Assembly: GCA_016183235.1 (NCBI GenBank)
Contig: JACPFA010000017.1
Span: forward strand, 1-55,208
DNA from: Deltaproteobacteria bacterium
GTDB taxonomy: Bacteria; UBA10199; DSSB01; JACPFA01
Length of the DNA: 55,208 nt
Reading direction: 5' to 3'
The notes under the pieces were generated by a model. That model had not been told where the DNA came from and did not search any database. It saw only the letters and a program-made list of their open reading frames with translations. Shown in pieces: positions 33,350 through 43,231 of the stretch (position 1 is its first letter; each line of letters opens with the position of its first letter). The position numbers and the translations under genes were made by a program.

Positions 33350-35578
33350 ATGAAAAACATAACTCCTGAAATAATTATGCAGCATGGCTTGACCTCGGAA
33401 GAATATCAAAAGATTCTTCAAATCTTGGGGCGGGAGCCCAATCGGGTGGAGTTGGGGATTTTTTCGGTGATGTGGAGTGAGCATTGTAGCTACAAAAGCT
33501 CTAAAATTTATCTCAAAAAATTACCCACCGAGGGGCCGCAGGTGATTCAAGGCCCGGGTGAAAATGCGGGTGTGGTTGATATTGGTGATGGTTGGGCGCT
33601 GGCTTTTAAAATGGAATCCCATAATCACCCTTCGTTTATTGAGCCCTATCAAGGCGCTGCCACCGGAGTAGGGGGAATTTTGCGCGATGTGTTCACCATG
33701 GGGGCACGGCCTATTGCTAATTTAAATTCATTGCGTTTTGGTATGCCTTCGCACCCTAAAACTAAAAGCCTGGTGAATGGTGTGGTTGCTGGCATTGCGG
33801 GTTATGGCAATTGTATGGGTGTGCCGACGGTGGGAGGCGAAGTTTTTTTCGATGAATGTTTTAATGGAAATATTTTAGTGAATGCCATGACCGTGGGTTT
33901 GATTCGGGCCGATCGCATTTTTAAAGGCGTGGCCAGTGGAGCGGGGAACCCAGTTTTGTATGTGGGTAGCAAAACCGGCCGGGATGGTATTCACGGGGCC
34001 ACCATGGCAAGTAGTGAGTTTGATGAAAAGAGCGAAGAGAAACGCCCCACCGTGCAAGTGGGGGACCCCTTTGTTGAAAAATTGCTGTTAGAGGCTTGTT
34101 TAGAAGTCATGTCGCACGATTATCTGGTGGGGATTCAAGATATGGGGGCGGCCGGGCTTACCAGTAGTTCTTTTGAAATGGCTAGCCGAGCAGGTAGTGG
34201 GATTGAATTGAATTTGGCAATGGTCCCCACCCGCGAAACGGGTATGACGGCTTATGAGCTGATGCTCAGCGAATCCCAAGAACGCATGTTGATGGTGGCA
34301 AAAAAAGGTTATGAACAAAAGGTCATTGATATTTTTAAAAAGTGGGATCTTGACGCGGTAGTCGTAGGTAGGGTCACAGATGATGGCAACATGACCTTAA
34401 AGATGAATCATGAAACTGTGGGTAAACTTCCTATTGCCCCCTTGGTGGCTAGCGCGCCGGTTTATGAACGGCCTCTTAAAAAACCAACCAATCGTGGATT
34501 TTTAGCAGAATATAGTGAAGCAAAAATTTTAAAAGAATTCCCTGAACCCAAAAATTACGAAAAAGTTTTTTTGCAAATGCTCTCTAGCCCCAATTTATGT
34601 TCTAGGCATTGGGTGTGGCGGCAATATGATCATATGGTGATGACCAATACGGTAGTGTTGCCAGGTTCTGATGCGGCGGTGCTGCGTATCAAGGGTTTAA
34701 AACAGGCAGTGGCGATCACCACCGATTGCAATAGTCGCTATTGTTATTTAAACCCATACGTTGGGGCAAAACTTGCGGTGGCCGAGGCGGCTCGCAACCT
34801 AGTTTGTAGTGGGGCCAAGCCCTTGGCGGTGACCGATTGCCTTAATTTTGCCAGCCCCGAGCGCCCCGAGACCATGTGGGAATTTGCAGAAGCCCTGCGA
34901 GGCATGGGGGAAGCTTGTCAGGTGTTAGGCACGCCCATCGTCAGTGGCAATGTGAGTTTTTATAATGAAACGCAAGGGCGGGGGATTTTTCCCACCCCTA
35001 CCTTAGGCATGGTGGGTTTATTGGAAGATTCCAACCATTATTTAACGACTGGTTTTAAACAAGCTGGGGATGTTATCTATTTGTTGGGTAAACCACAGGC
35101 CCACTTAGGTGGCAGTGAATTTTTGAAATATGTGCATAATAAAACTTTAGGCTGCCCGTGCCCAGTTGATTTAAAGCAAGAGTTGCAATTACAAAACTTA
35201 GTGTTGAAACTTCATCAAGCAAAACTTTTAAATTCAGCTCACGATGTGTCGGATGGTGGCTTAAGCATCGCGTTGGCAGAATGTGCTTTGACAAGTCGTT
35301 GCGATTTAGGTTTCGAGGTTTCACTCGAGGGTCAAGGGCGTGGTGATCAAATACTTTTTGGAGAAGGGCCGAGCCTTATCATTGTTAGCGTAGCTCCAGT
35401 GCAAGTAAAAGATTTTGAACAGATAGTAAACGTGGCTCAAATTCCCATGCAAGCATTAGGGAAAGTGGGTGGGGCCAAAATTAAAATGGGAAGCTATTTT
35501 GATTTGATGTTAAGTGAAGTAAAAGAAATTTGGAGATCAGGTTTTGAAAGGGGTGTCCTAGCATGTGCGGTATCGTAG
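33350..35578 (+). CDS. purL: FGAM synthase large subunit PurL (small type)
   Basis: A 742-residue ATP-dependent synthase of the PurS/Q-requiring type. Signatures are [65 protein letters not shown] and the C-terminal [16 protein letters not shown]. No strong ribosome site precedes the ATG, because a palindromic repeat ends 12 bases upstream. Its 3' end overlaps purF by 16 bp. Confidence 0.97.
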   Translation: MKNITPEIIMQHGLTSEEYQKILQILGREPNRVELGIFSVMWSEHCSYKSSKIYLKKLPTEGPQVIQGPGENAGVVDIGDGWALAFKMESHNHPSFIEPYQGAATGVGGILRDVFTMGARPIANLNSLRFGMPSHPKTKSLVNGVVAGIAGYGNCMGVPTVGGEVFFDECFNGNILVNAMTVGLIRADRIFKGVASGAGNPVLYVGSKTGRDGIHGATMASSEFDEKSEEKRPTVQVGDPFVEKLLLEACLEVMSHDYLVGIQDMGAAGLTSSSFEMASRAGSGIELNLAMVPTRETGMTAYELMLSESQERMLMVAKKGYEQKVIDIFKKWDLDAVVVGRVTDDGNMTLKMNHETVGKLPIAPLVASAPVYERPLKKPTNRGFLAEYSEAKILKEFPEPKNYEKVFLQMLSSPNLCSRHWVWRQYDHMVMTNTVVLPGSDAAVLRIKGLKQAVAITTDCNSRYCYLNPYVGAKLAVAEAARNLVCSGAKPLAVTDCLNFASPERPETMWEFAEALRGMGEACQVLGTPIVSGNVSFYNETQGRGIFPTPTLGMVGLLEDSNHYLTTGFKQAGDVIYLLGKPQAHLGGSEFLKYVHNKTLGCPCPVDLKQELQLQNLVLKLHQAKLLNSAHDVSDGGLSIALAECALTSRCDLGFEVSLEGQGRGDQILFGEGPSLIIVSVAPVQVKDFEQIVNVAQIPMQALGKVGGAKIKMGSYFDLMLSEVKEIWRSGFERGVLACAVS

Positions 35579-36939
35579 GGGTTTATAATCATCCTGAAGC
35601 TCAAAAGATTGCCTATCTAGGGCTGTATGCCTTGCAACATCGAGGGCAAGAGTCGGCGGGCATTATATCAGCCGATGGTAAAGAGTTGCATAATTATCGT
35701 GGCATGGGTCTGGTCGCTGATATTTTCACCGAGCCCGTTCTCAATAAATTACCTGGTACTGCAGCGATCGGTCATACTCGTTACTCAACCGCCGGTGGGT
35801 CTCATTATAAAAATGCCCAACCTTTTTTGGTGAATTACGCCTTAGGTGAAATTGCCGTGGCCCACAATGGCAACTTGGTGAATGCCCTAAAATTGCGGGG
35901 TGAGTTTGAGGCCTATGGGTCGATTTTTCAATCCACCATGGATACCGAAGTCATTATGCATCTCATTGCCACCAGCCGTGAAAAAACTTTAGAAGATCGC
36001 ATCATCTACGCCTTGAAAAAAATCGAAGGTGCCTTTTCGTTAATTTTTCTAACGCCCGATAAAATGATTGTGGCCAGAGACCCGCATGGGTTTCGCCCGC
36101 TGGCTTTGGGTGACATTAATGGGTCCCCGATTGTGGCTAGCGAAACCTGCGCCTTAGATTTAGTAGAAGGGAAATTTGTCAGAGAAATAGAACCAGGCGA
36201 GGTGGTGGTTTTTAGTAAAAATAAAGTTAAATCACTATTTCCTTTCCCCGAAGTTAAAAAGGCCTTTTGCATTTTTGAACATGTTTATTTTGCCCGCCCC
36301 GACAGTTTGGTTTTTGGCCGCAATGTTTATGAGATTCGCAAAGGTTTTGGCCGACAATTGGCCAAAGAAGCCCCAGTTAAAGCCGACATTGTCGTGCCCG
36401 TGCCCGACTCTGGGGTGCCAGCGGCCTTAGGTTTTGCGGAGGAATCAGGGACCCCTTTTGAGCTGGGGCTCATTCGTAATCATTATGTGGGTCGTACTTT
36501 TATTGAGCCAACGGATCAAATCCGTCACTTTGGTGTCAAAATCAAACTCAATGCGGTTCGCGAATTCGTGCAAGGCAAAAAGATCGTGTTGGTCGATGAC
36601 TCCATTGTGCGGGGCACCACTTCTAAAAAGATCGTGAAGATGCTCTATGATGCCGGCGCGAAAGAAATTCATTTTCGTATTTCAAGCCCGCCCACCCAAT
36701 GGCCATGTTTTTTTGGGATCGACACCCCTAATCGCAAAGAGCTCATTGCGGCTAGCCACTCTATTGAAGAAACAAGAAAGTTTGTAGGCTGTGACAGCCT
36801 AGCCTACCTTTCGCGCGAAAGCCTTTTTTATTTTCAAAAATACAAAGGCGAATATTTTTGTGACGCCTGTTTTTCAGGCAAATTCCCAGCCCGCCTCACC
36901 GACTGGCCTGAAGTGGAAAAGTTAGCGAAGAAGGTCTAA
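35563..36939 (+). CDS. purF: Amidophosphoribosyltransferase
   Basis: A 458-residue first enzyme of purine synthesis. The N-terminal nucleophile is Cys2 ([13 protein letters not shown]), preceded by no propeptide. The glutaminase part has [11 protein letters not shown], and the PRPP loop is [15 protein letters not shown]. The Cys residues in [10 protein letters not shown] and [12 protein letters not shown] match the iron-sulfur cluster ligands of the Bacillus-type enzyme. The gene closes the purine operon and begins inside purL. Confidence 0.97.
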   Translation: MCGIVGVYNHPEAQKIAYLGLYALQHRGQESAGIISADGKELHNYRGMGLVADIFTEPVLNKLPGTAAIGHTRYSTAGGSHYKNAQPFLVNYALGEIAVAHNGNLVNALKLRGEFEAYGSIFQSTMDTEVIMHLIATSREKTLEDRIIYALKKIEGAFSLIFLTPDKMIVARDPHGFRPLALGDINGSPIVASETCALDLVEGKFVREIEPGEVVVFSKNKVKSLFPFPEVKKAFCIFEHVYFARPDSLVFGRNVYEIRKGFGRQLAKEAPVKADIVVPVPDSGVPAALGFAEESGTPFELGLIRNHYVGRTFIEPTDQIRHFGVKIKLNAVREFVQGKKIVLVDDSIVRGTTSKKIVKMLYDAGAKEIHFRISSPPTQWPCFFGIDTPNRKELIAASHSIEETRKFVGCDSLAYLSRESLFYFQKYKGEYFCDACFSGKFPARLTDWPEVEKLAKKV

Positions 36940-36953
36940 AGTAAGCGGTTATT

Positions 36954-37346
36954 TTAATATAGTTTAGTAACTTGTAGAGTGCTATTCCTATCGTTAAAAC
37001 AAAATCGAAACCTTTGAAAAAAACTAGCCCGCCCCATCAAATTAAACCCTGCCCCAAAATCACTCGAAAAAGCTATTTTTGCTTTGAAAATGTTGTTTGC
37101 AAAACGCACATCGAGTGTATGCAAATAAATTTCCATATGATCCCCATCTCCTACTGTCACTATTTTTCTTTCACCTGTCTTTATTTCTAAACCAAGTATT
37201 CTAGCTACTACCCCATGAAAAACGCTGTAATCAGCTCCCGTATCAACAAAAGTATTAAATTGAACCCACCGAGTTTCACCTTTCAGGTGAAGGGGGACGA
37301 CAGGCCCATAAGTTTGATCGGTTAGTTTTTTGTATGGGAAAATCAT
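36954..37346 (-). CDS. Retropepsin-like aspartic protease
   Basis: A 130-residue clan AA protein. DTGADYSVF at about 35-43 is the retropepsin active-site motif, and the C-terminal GFNLMGRASFFQRF matches the GxxxLGR(D/A)xF closing motif. Such proteins act as dimers. It overlaps the upstream DUF5678-like gene by four bases. This pairing recurs in bacterial genomes according to my recollection, but its biological role is not established. Confidence 0.84.
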   Translation of the reverse strand: MIFPYKKLTDQTYGPVVPLHLKGETRWVQFNTFVDTGADYSVFHGVVARILGLEIKTGERKIVTVGDGDHMEIYLHTLDVRFANNIFKAKIAFSSDFGAGFNLMGRASFFQRFRFCFNDRNSTLQVTKLY

Positions 37347-37558
37347 CGAATCTTTAAAAGTAACGGCAGGTCTGATTTAGCAGGAATATAAAAAATACTA
37401 ATCTCTTTATCTTTAGCAATTCCTTTTTCGGCTTTTCTAAAAACCTTTAGTTGATCCTTTCCCGAAGCAACAACATGGCCATCAACAATACCCACATATC
37501 GGCCTGGGTATCGTGGTTTGAGTCGTTCCATAAGTTTTGAAAGCTGATCTTTTTTCAT
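37343..37558 (-). CDS. DUF5678-like small protein
   Basis: A 71-residue protein with RYPGRYVGIVDGHVVASGKD followed by a helix QLKVFRKAEKGI. This matches the DUF5678 pattern (a beta-hairpin with GxVVASG then a helix). It is the first gene of a two-gene unit with the retropepsin-like protease, with ATGA overlap. It could be a substrate, inhibitor or partner of the protease; that is inference. Confidence 0.75.
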   Translation of the reverse strand: MKKDQLSKLMERLKPRYPGRYVGIVDGHVVASGKDQLKVFRKAEKGIAKDKEISIFYIPAKSDLPLLLKIR

Positions 37559-37600
37559 CCTGTCAATTATTATAAGGAAACCTAGGGGTTTGACAAGAGG

Positions 37601-39031
37601 TTATTGAAGTCTTGCCACGAGCCCTTCACCCCAACTTTCTAGTAGGGCTTCTACGCTGAGTTTCCATTGAGGGCCTACTTTCTGAGCGACGGCCCCAAAT
37701 AATGCAATAGCTACTCGCAATTGGAAATGGGCATTACCGCAGGTATGCTTTTCAGCAGCAAGAGTTTTTAAAATGTCTAGTGTGTCTTGAATGAGTTGAG
37801 ATCTGCTTTCTTCATCACGGGGTAAGGTATTGGGTTCAGAAGGAAGGTGACTAAATTCGTTAATGTGAGTGGCAAGAGTTATGACGACAGAAAGGGCCGC
37901 CTGACGGAGCTGCGCTTCAAAATCATGGCGGAAATGTTCGGCTAAACTGCGTAGAAAGGCTGGTTTGCTACTTGCCCCCAGGTTACGTAAATCTTCCGGT
38001 GTTGCTTCGTACACCCCAAGCAAATCGCGTAGCACAAGTTCAGCTGCGAGTGATCCAAAAAAATTAGGGGAATTTCGATTCTCTGCTGATCTCCTACAAG
38101 CGATCCACAAAAGATTGAGGCGTTTGCCCTTCGCAGGGTCTTCTTCATAGGCGTCGGCAATGGTGTCCATAATGTAAGTATCAGTAATCGTTTCAATATA
38201 AGTAAAAAATATTTTTCCATTTTCAAACATCGATAAATAAGTTCGGTATAAGGGTGAGCAGCGTTGATCGATCAAAAAATGGCCTTCTTCATGAACTTTA
38301 ACCAGTTCTAAGGCCTCGTTGACCATGGTGTCGGGGATGCGTTTATTTTTATCTGCAGCCCCATACATGGCAAAACAATCTTGCAAAGCTTCAAAATGTT
38401 TCTGCTTCAACCACGGTGCTACATTTGAGCGCACGAGCCCAATACTTGAAGCATTCCAGCTGCGACGGTCTTCAAGGATGGTTCGAATATGTTCTGGAAA
38501 ATAGGCAACAGAATCGAGTGAGTTATTAAAGGCAAGGTGCCCGATGGGGTCGCCTTCTAAAGCGAAGAATTGTGGATTTGTTCCAAAGACAAATTCTTCA
38601 ACTGTTTGAGCTCCAACTTTTTTTGTGCCTTCGGATTCAGCCATGCCCATCACCCCTTGAAGTTTTTTACCATTAAAGCTCAGCACGACTCGGTAAGGGG
38701 AACTTATGTTGCGAAGGTATTGATTCAAGGCGGCAGTCCCATCGCATTTTCCAAAATCGATATTCAAATCGGGTAAGTTTATTTTGGGATCACCTTTGGC
38801 AATTTGGGCCCGCAAAGATTGTTCAATGAGTTTTGTTCGCAAGGCACTAGCCTTGCTAAAAAAATCTTTTACCAGCCCCGAGCTTGTATTAACTAAAAAT
38901 TCAGGGAGATTGTTAGAGCGGCGGACATCTTCAGAACAAAGCCCAGCACTAGGAGTGTTTTTACAATATGCCTTAACTGCCTGAAACGCCTCTTCAAGAC
39001 CTGCAAGATAAGAAATGGCTGAAATGAACAT
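37601..39031 (-). CDS. Putative zinc metalloprotease with HEEGH motif
   Basis: A 476-residue protein of unrecognised family. HEEGH at 247-251 matches HExxH, and YIETITDTYIMD follows 29-40 residues later, giving an ExxxD that could supply the third zinc ligand of a gluzincin. The N-terminal part has several Cys (23, 32 and 96), and the C-terminal 150 residues look helical. There is no signal peptide, so the location is cytoplasmic or it is exported by another route. GGGG upstream of the ATG supports the start. It is monocistronic. Confidence 0.6.
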   Translation of the reverse strand: MFISAISYLAGLEEAFQAVKAYCKNTPSAGLCSEDVRRSNNLPEFLVNTSSGLVKDFFSKASALRTKLIEQSLRAQIAKGDPKINLPDLNIDFGKCDGTAALNQYLRNISSPYRVVLSFNGKKLQGVMGMAESEGTKKVGAQTVEEFVFGTNPQFFALEGDPIGHLAFNNSLDSVAYFPEHIRTILEDRRSWNASSIGLVRSNVAPWLKQKHFEALQDCFAMYGAADKNKRIPDTMVNEALELVKVHEEGHFLIDQRCSPLYRTYLSMFENGKIFFTYIETITDTYIMDTIADAYEEDPAKGKRLNLLWIACRRSAENRNSPNFFGSLAAELVLRDLLGVYEATPEDLRNLGASSKPAFLRSLAEHFRHDFEAQLRQAALSVVITLATHINEFSHLPSEPNTLPRDEESRSQLIQDTLDILKTLAAEKHTCGNAHFQLRVAIALFGAVAQKVGPQWKLSVEALLESWGEGLVARLQ

Positions 39032-39148
39032 TATTTTCCCCTATTCTCCCACCCGTACTTGCTTTAAATATCGCCCTTTTTACAAAAGAGTTGCCATTTA
39101 TTAACCATTTCATTGCCCGCTGGGTTTGTTGAAAAATGCCTTTCCTCT

Positions 39149-39210
39149 GTCATCCCCGTGAAAACGGGGATCCAGAAATATTTAAAATAACTGGATTCCA
39201 GCTTCAATAA
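39149..39210. repeat. GTCATYCC palindrome, degenerate copy
   Basis: GTCATCCCCGTGAAAACGGGGATCCAG is the conserved left half; the right half (CTGGATTCCAGC) is partial and lacks the closing GGGAATGAC. It lies upstream of the Phd/RelE pair, in a 255-bp gap with no gene. Confidence 0.7.
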
Positions 39211-39232
39211 ACCACCACTGTTAAAAATGAGC

Positions 39233-39262
39233 TTGAAAATACACCTAATAAGATGCTAAATT
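39233..39262 (+). promoter_or_regulatory. Putative promoter of the Phd/RelE pair
   Basis: TTGAAA at 39233-39238 and TAAATT at 39257-39262 with an 18-bp spacer, 24 bp before the antitoxin ATG, which has an AGGAG ribosome site. Confidence 0.45.
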
Positions 39263-39286
39263 AAGCACATTAATAGGAGCTATTTT

Positions 39287-39565
39287 ATGACCCTGCATCT
39301 CACCGAAGATATTCGGTCCGTGACCGATTTAAAAAGAAAAACTCGTGAAATGATTGACCATGTTCAACAAACCGGGCGGCCTATGATTTTAACGACGAAT
39401 GGGCGAGCCGATGCAGTTTTAATGGATGCCAAGACCTATGAAAAGCATTTAAAAGCTAGCAATTTATCAACCTTGCTGATGCAAGCAGAAGAAGATGTTT
39501 CTTCCAAACAAACTCGCCCCATGCGAAGTTTTCTAAAAGCATTCAAACATGCCCATAAAATTTAA
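39287..39565 (+). CDS. Phd/YefM-family antitoxin (partner of RelE/ParE)
   Basis: A 92-residue protein. RSVTDLKRKTREMIDHVQQTGRPMILTTNGRADAVLMDAKTYEKHL is a textbook Phd/YefM N-domain. The C-terminal helical region is the toxin-binding part. It overlaps the toxin start by 17 bp. Confidence 0.94.
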   Translation: MTLHLTEDIRSVTDLKRKTREMIDHVQQTGRPMILTTNGRADAVLMDAKTYEKHLKASNLSTLLMQAEEDVSSKQTRPMRSFLKAFKHAHKI

Positions 39566-39863
39566 GGTACTCATCACTCAATCGGCTGAAAGAGATGTTG
39601 AAGCAATCTATACCTTTATTGCAGAAGATAGCCCAATGCGAGCCCAAGAATTTATTGCCGAGCTTGAACATCAGGTGAAAACCCTTGAACATTTTCCAAG
39701 GCGTTGTTCTCTCATCCCAGAAAATGAAATATTAAAGGCTGAATATCGACAGCTTATTTATGGAGATTACAGAACTATTTTTAGAATTCACAAGAATTTT
39801 GTCTATGTTCTTCGCATTATCCATGGTTCGCGGCTTTTAGAAGACTCTAGTTTAGAAGCATAA
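39549..39863 (+). CDS. RelE/ParE-family toxin
   Basis: A 104-residue protein. KVLITQSAERDVEAIYTFIAEDSPMRAQEFIAEL, LEHFPRRCSLIPE and YRQLIYGDYRTIFRI...YVLRIIHGSR follow the ParE/RelE plan of two helices and a four-stranded sheet. Whether it is a ribosome-dependent nuclease or a gyrase poison cannot be told from sequence alone. Confidence 0.93.
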   Translation: MPIKFKVLITQSAERDVEAIYTFIAEDSPMRAQEFIAELEHQVKTLEHFPRRCSLIPENEILKAEYRQLIYGDYRTIFRIHKNFVYVLRIIHGSRLLEDSSLEA

Positions 39864-39913
39864 AATTGCCCGCTTGCCAAAGCCTGCGAAATAGGCTTAT
39901 TTTATGGTTCCCT

Positions 39914-41062
39914 ATGCACGAGTTTTACCAATTTTACTTACCTACCAAAATCGTTTTTGAAGTGGGGATTGCAAAAGATTTTAGCAGCGAATTGCAGGCC
40001 TTAGGGGTTAATCGCTATTTCATTATTACCGATTCATTTCTCCATAAAAGTGGGATGTTAGACCCCATTATCCATGGGATAAGCGCCAATGGCTTTGAAG
40101 TGGTGGGCATTTTTGACCAAGTGCCGCCCAATTCTGAGGTGAAAGTTGTGGAGGCTTGCGCCAAAGCGGCCAATGCTCAGCATGCAGAAGGGATCATTGC
40201 TATAGGTGGTGGGAGCGTGTTGGATACCGCCAAGGCGGCCAATATTCTATTTACCCTAGGGGGAAGCCTGGTGGATGATTACTCCGGGGCTCAAACCATT
40301 ACTTCAATACTCAATCCCTTCGTTGCTATTCCGACGACATCGGGTACCGGTAGTGAGGTTACGAGTGCGGCGGTTATTTATGATGAAGCCACTTCTCGTA
40401 AACTTTCTTTTACCGACGATCATCTTTATCCAAGGCTTGCCATTTTGGACCCTGAACTTACCTTAGGCATGCCGGCTAAATTAACCGCCATGACGGGCAT
40501 GGATGCCTTGACTCATGCGGTAGAGGCCATCACCAGCGTGCAAAAAAATGCTATGAGCGATGCCTTGGCTAAAAAGGCCATTGTGCTCATCAAAGAAAAT
40601 TTAGAAGCGGCCATTTGCGATGGTAAGAATTTAGAAGCGCGATCGGCGATGGTGATTGCATCAAATCTGGCGGGCATTGCTTTTGATCACGCTATGGTTG
40701 GAGTAGTGCATGCCATGGCTCATGCCACCGGTGGTATTGCGCATGTGCCCCATGGTTTGGCCAATTCAATCCTTTTGCCTTATGGGATGGAATATAATTT
40801 ACATGTTGTTGAAGATGAATATGCCAGTTTGGCCAATTTGTTTGGCAAAGCTTCAGCGGCATCCGCTATTGAAGAAATTTTTAAATTGCGCAAAAAAGTT
40901 TCAGAGGCAGCAGGGATTCCCATGCGCTTACGGGATGCCGGGGTTAAAGAAGAACAATTAGAAACGATTGCTCAGGTGGCGGTGGAAGATGGGGCAAGTT
41001 TTTACAATCCACGCGAAGTTGAATTAGCTGGAGTTTTAGAAAAAATCAAAGCAGCCTTTTAA
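39914..41062 (+). CDS. Iron-containing alcohol dehydrogenase
   Basis: A 382-residue group III alcohol dehydrogenase. The NAD site is AIGGGSVLDTAKA, followed by IPTTSGTGSEVTSAAV. Metal ligands are supplied by ILDPELT, GMDALTHAVEA, VVHAMAHATGG and HVPHGLANS. The ATG at 39914 gives the usual MHEFYQFYLPTKIVFEVG start rather than an upstream in-frame Met. The gene leads a run with an SCP2 protein and an acyl-CoA dehydrogenase, suggesting aldehyde, alcohol or fatty-acid metabolism. Confidence 0.92.
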   Translation: MHEFYQFYLPTKIVFEVGIAKDFSSELQALGVNRYFIITDSFLHKSGMLDPIIHGISANGFEVVGIFDQVPPNSEVKVVEACAKAANAQHAEGIIAIGGGSVLDTAKAANILFTLGGSLVDDYSGAQTITSILNPFVAIPTTSGTGSEVTSAAVIYDEATSRKLSFTDDHLYPRLAILDPELTLGMPAKLTAMTGMDALTHAVEAITSVQKNAMSDALAKKAIVLIKENLEAAICDGKNLEARSAMVIASNLAGIAFDHAMVGVVHAMAHATGGIAHVPHGLANSILLPYGMEYNLHVVEDEYASLANLFGKASAASAIEEIFKLRKKVSEAAGIPMRLRDAGVKEEQLETIAQVAVEDGASFYNPREVELAGVLEKIKAAF

Positions 41063-41087
41063 TAATCTTTAATGATGGAGGTGATGA

Positions 41088-41501
41088 GTGGGATATTTTA
41101 AATCGTCTGAACAATTGCAAGGGGTGTTGGGGGATTTTTTTCAAAAATTATCCCAGCATCCTGAAATTGGCCCCAAACTTTTGGCCGCTAAAGTTATTGT
41201 TAAATTCAGCTATCGTGAACCCGATCTGACCATCACCATCAATTGCAGTGGGCCACAAGTGCAAATTACTTTTAATGATGCTGAAACAAAACCCGAAGTA
41301 GAAATGGGGATGAAGGCTGACACCGCCCATAAATTTTGGTTTGGCAAAGTTAATCTGGTCGCGGCCCTTACCCGGCGTGAAATTACGGCCAAGGGGCCTA
41401 TTCCAAAAATCTTAAAATTATTACCCGTAATCAAACCTGCCTATGCAATTTATCCTAAATTTTTAGAAGAAAAAGGGCTTGCTGAAGAATTAAAGCTCTG
41501 A
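41088..41501 (+). CDS. SCP2 sterol-binding-fold protein
   Basis: A 137-residue single-domain SCP2 protein, a lipid-binding fold. VKFSYREPDLTITINCSGPQVQI forms the strand core, and MKADTAHKFWFGKVNLVAALTRREITAKGPIPKILKL is the typical SCP2 C-terminal half. The start is a GTG with GGAGG six bases upstream. It lies between an alcohol dehydrogenase and an acyl-CoA dehydrogenase, consistent with acyl-chain handling. Confidence 0.85.
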   Translation: MGYFKSSEQLQGVLGDFFQKLSQHPEIGPKLLAAKVIVKFSYREPDLTITINCSGPQVQITFNDAETKPEVEMGMKADTAHKFWFGKVNLVAALTRREITAKGPIPKILKLLPVIKPAYAIYPKFLEEKGLAEELKL

Positions 41502-41516
41502 ATTTGAGGTTTTTAT

Positions 41517-42665
41517 ATGCTAAGTTTTGACCTGACCCCTGAACAAGAGGCTATGCGCCGCACCGTGAGAGAATTTGCCGAAGAGGTGATTAAGCCAGTT
41601 CGTCATGGGTTAGATGAAAAAGAAGAATTTAGTTATGACCTTACGGCTAAAATGGGAGAGCTAGGTCTGTTTGGCATGACGGTGAGCCCAGAATACGGTG
41701 GTTTGGGGGTGGATTATTTAACTTATGTAATTGCGGTAGAAGAATTGGCCAGGGTTGATGCCAGCCAGGCGGCCACGGTGGCGGCAGAAAATTCGTTGGG
41801 GATTGGGCCCATTTATCATTTTGGTTCAGAGGAACAGAAACGAAAATACCTGCCTGATTTATGTGCGGGGAAAAAATTGTGGGGCTTTGGTTTGACCGAA
41901 GCAGAAGCGGGCAGTGATGCCGGGAGTTCTAAAACCCGCGCAGAATTAAAAAATGGCAAGTGGGTTATCAACGGTAGCAAAATTTTTATCACCAATGCCT
42001 CAACCAAAATTACCGCAGGGGTTACGGCTCAAACGGTGACTGGCACAAAAGACGATCGTAAAGAGATTAGTTGTATCATTGTTGAAGCAGGCACCTCGGG
42101 TTTTACCGCCAAAACGATGCATCACAAAATGGTGTGGCGAGCTTCCAACACTTCGGAGTTGTATTTCGATAATGTAACTGTACCCGAAGAAAATTTATTG
42201 GGCCGCAAAGGTGCCGGGTTTCAACAGATGCTACAAACCTTAGATAGCGGTCGTTTGGGTATTGGCGCTATGGGGCTAGGGGGCGCACAAGGGGCCTATG
42301 AGGCTGCATTAGAATATGCCAAACAACGTAAGACCTTTGGTTTGCCTATTATTAAACATCAAGCCATTGCCTTTAAATTGGCGGACATGGCGATGGAAAT
42401 TGAAGCCGCCCGCAATCTGCTTTACAAGGCCTGTTGGCTTAAAGACCAAGGCCGGCCCTTTGCCAAAGAGGCCGCCATGGCCAAGCTTTATTGTTCTGAA
42501 GTCATGGGTCGCGTGGTAGACCAAGCCGTGCAAATCCACGGCGGCTACGGTTTGATGGAAGAATACCCCGTGGCCAAATTCTACCGCGACCATAAACTCT
42601 TAGAAATCGGCGAAGGCTCCAGCGAAGTCCAACGCATCGTCATCTCGCGTCATTTGGGTGCGTAA
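41517..42665 (+). CDS. Acyl-CoA dehydrogenase
   Basis: A 382-residue FAD-dependent dehydrogenase. N-domain: LSFDLTPEQEAMRRTVREFAEE. FAD/substrate loops: GFGLTEAEAGSDAGSSKTRA and WVINGSKIFITNAS. C-domain: QIHGGYGLMEEYPVAKFYRDHKLLEIGEGSSEVQR, whose Glu in the EGSSE region is the catalytic base in this family. It lies 15 bases after the SCP2 gene. A short- or medium-chain substrate is likely but not proven. Confidence 0.94.
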   Translation: MLSFDLTPEQEAMRRTVREFAEEVIKPVRHGLDEKEEFSYDLTAKMGELGLFGMTVSPEYGGLGVDYLTYVIAVEELARVDASQAATVAAENSLGIGPIYHFGSEEQKRKYLPDLCAGKKLWGFGLTEAEAGSDAGSSKTRAELKNGKWVINGSKIFITNASTKITAGVTAQTVTGTKDDRKEISCIIVEAGTSGFTAKTMHHKMVWRASNTSELYFDNVTVPEENLLGRKGAGFQQMLQTLDSGRLGIGAMGLGGAQGAYEAALEYAKQRKTFGLPIIKHQAIAFKLADMAMEIEAARNLLYKACWLKDQGRPFAKEAAMAKLYCSEVMGRVVDQAVQIHGGYGLMEEYPVAKFYRDHKLLEIGEGSSEVQRIVISRHLGA

Positions 42666-42667
42666 AG

Positions 42668-43231
42668 TTATCTTTTGCTGAGTTTAAGAGTCCCTTGGCC
42701 GAAGCTGAGTTTTAATCCAAAAATTTCATTAAACAGAAGAAGGGCATTATTACGATATTCTGTTTTTTTAAATTCTTTTAAGTTTTGTTTTAAGCGTTCT
42801 AATAAAGATTTTGGATTCAATAGTTTTCTTTGAGTGATGGCAATAATGTCCTCGAAATCTTTTGGTTCCATTCTAGATAATTTGCCAAGGACAATATCTT
42901 CAACACAGGGAATAAAGACACAAAGATTTTTTAACTTTAACGATAATTTTTTTGATTTGCTTCGCCAGTCCCCAGGCACGCTGAAGACGATTTCTGGTAA
43001 TGACGAAATATACACATGATATTTCTTTGCAAGTTCAGAATTTTCATTTCCTTTTCTGGCGATGTTATCAGGAGGATCAATAAAATCTAGATCAGCGGTT
43101 CTGTTTTGTGGATCATAGGCTAGGGTGATGGCACCACCTCCTATCAAATAAAGATCAACTGGATGGTTAAACTTACATTGTTCATCTAATTCTTTCAAAA
43201 AGGCTAAAATGTTATCCAGATGTGCGGTCAT
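42668..43231 (-). CDS. DUF6036-like nucleotidyltransferase (pair 2)
   Basis: A 187-residue protein. LYLIGGGAITLAYDPQNRTADLDFID supplies the GG and the DxD metal site of the nucleotidyltransferase fold. FIPCVEDIVLGKLSRMEPKDFEDIIAI is the conserved helix after the third acidic residue. It overlaps the HTH gene by four bases (ATGA). It has the same gene order as 18066-19069, although the two HTH partners differ, so this is a second toxin-antitoxin-like pair. Confidence 0.78.
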   Translation of the reverse strand: MTAHLDNILAFLKELDEQCKFNHPVDLYLIGGGAITLAYDPQNRTADLDFIDPPDNIARKGNENSELAKKYHVYISSLPEIVFSVPGDWRSKSKKLSLKLKNLCVFIPCVEDIVLGKLSRMEPKDFEDIIAITQRKLLNPKSLLERLKQNLKEFKKTEYRNNALLLFNEIFGLKLSFGQGTLKLSKR

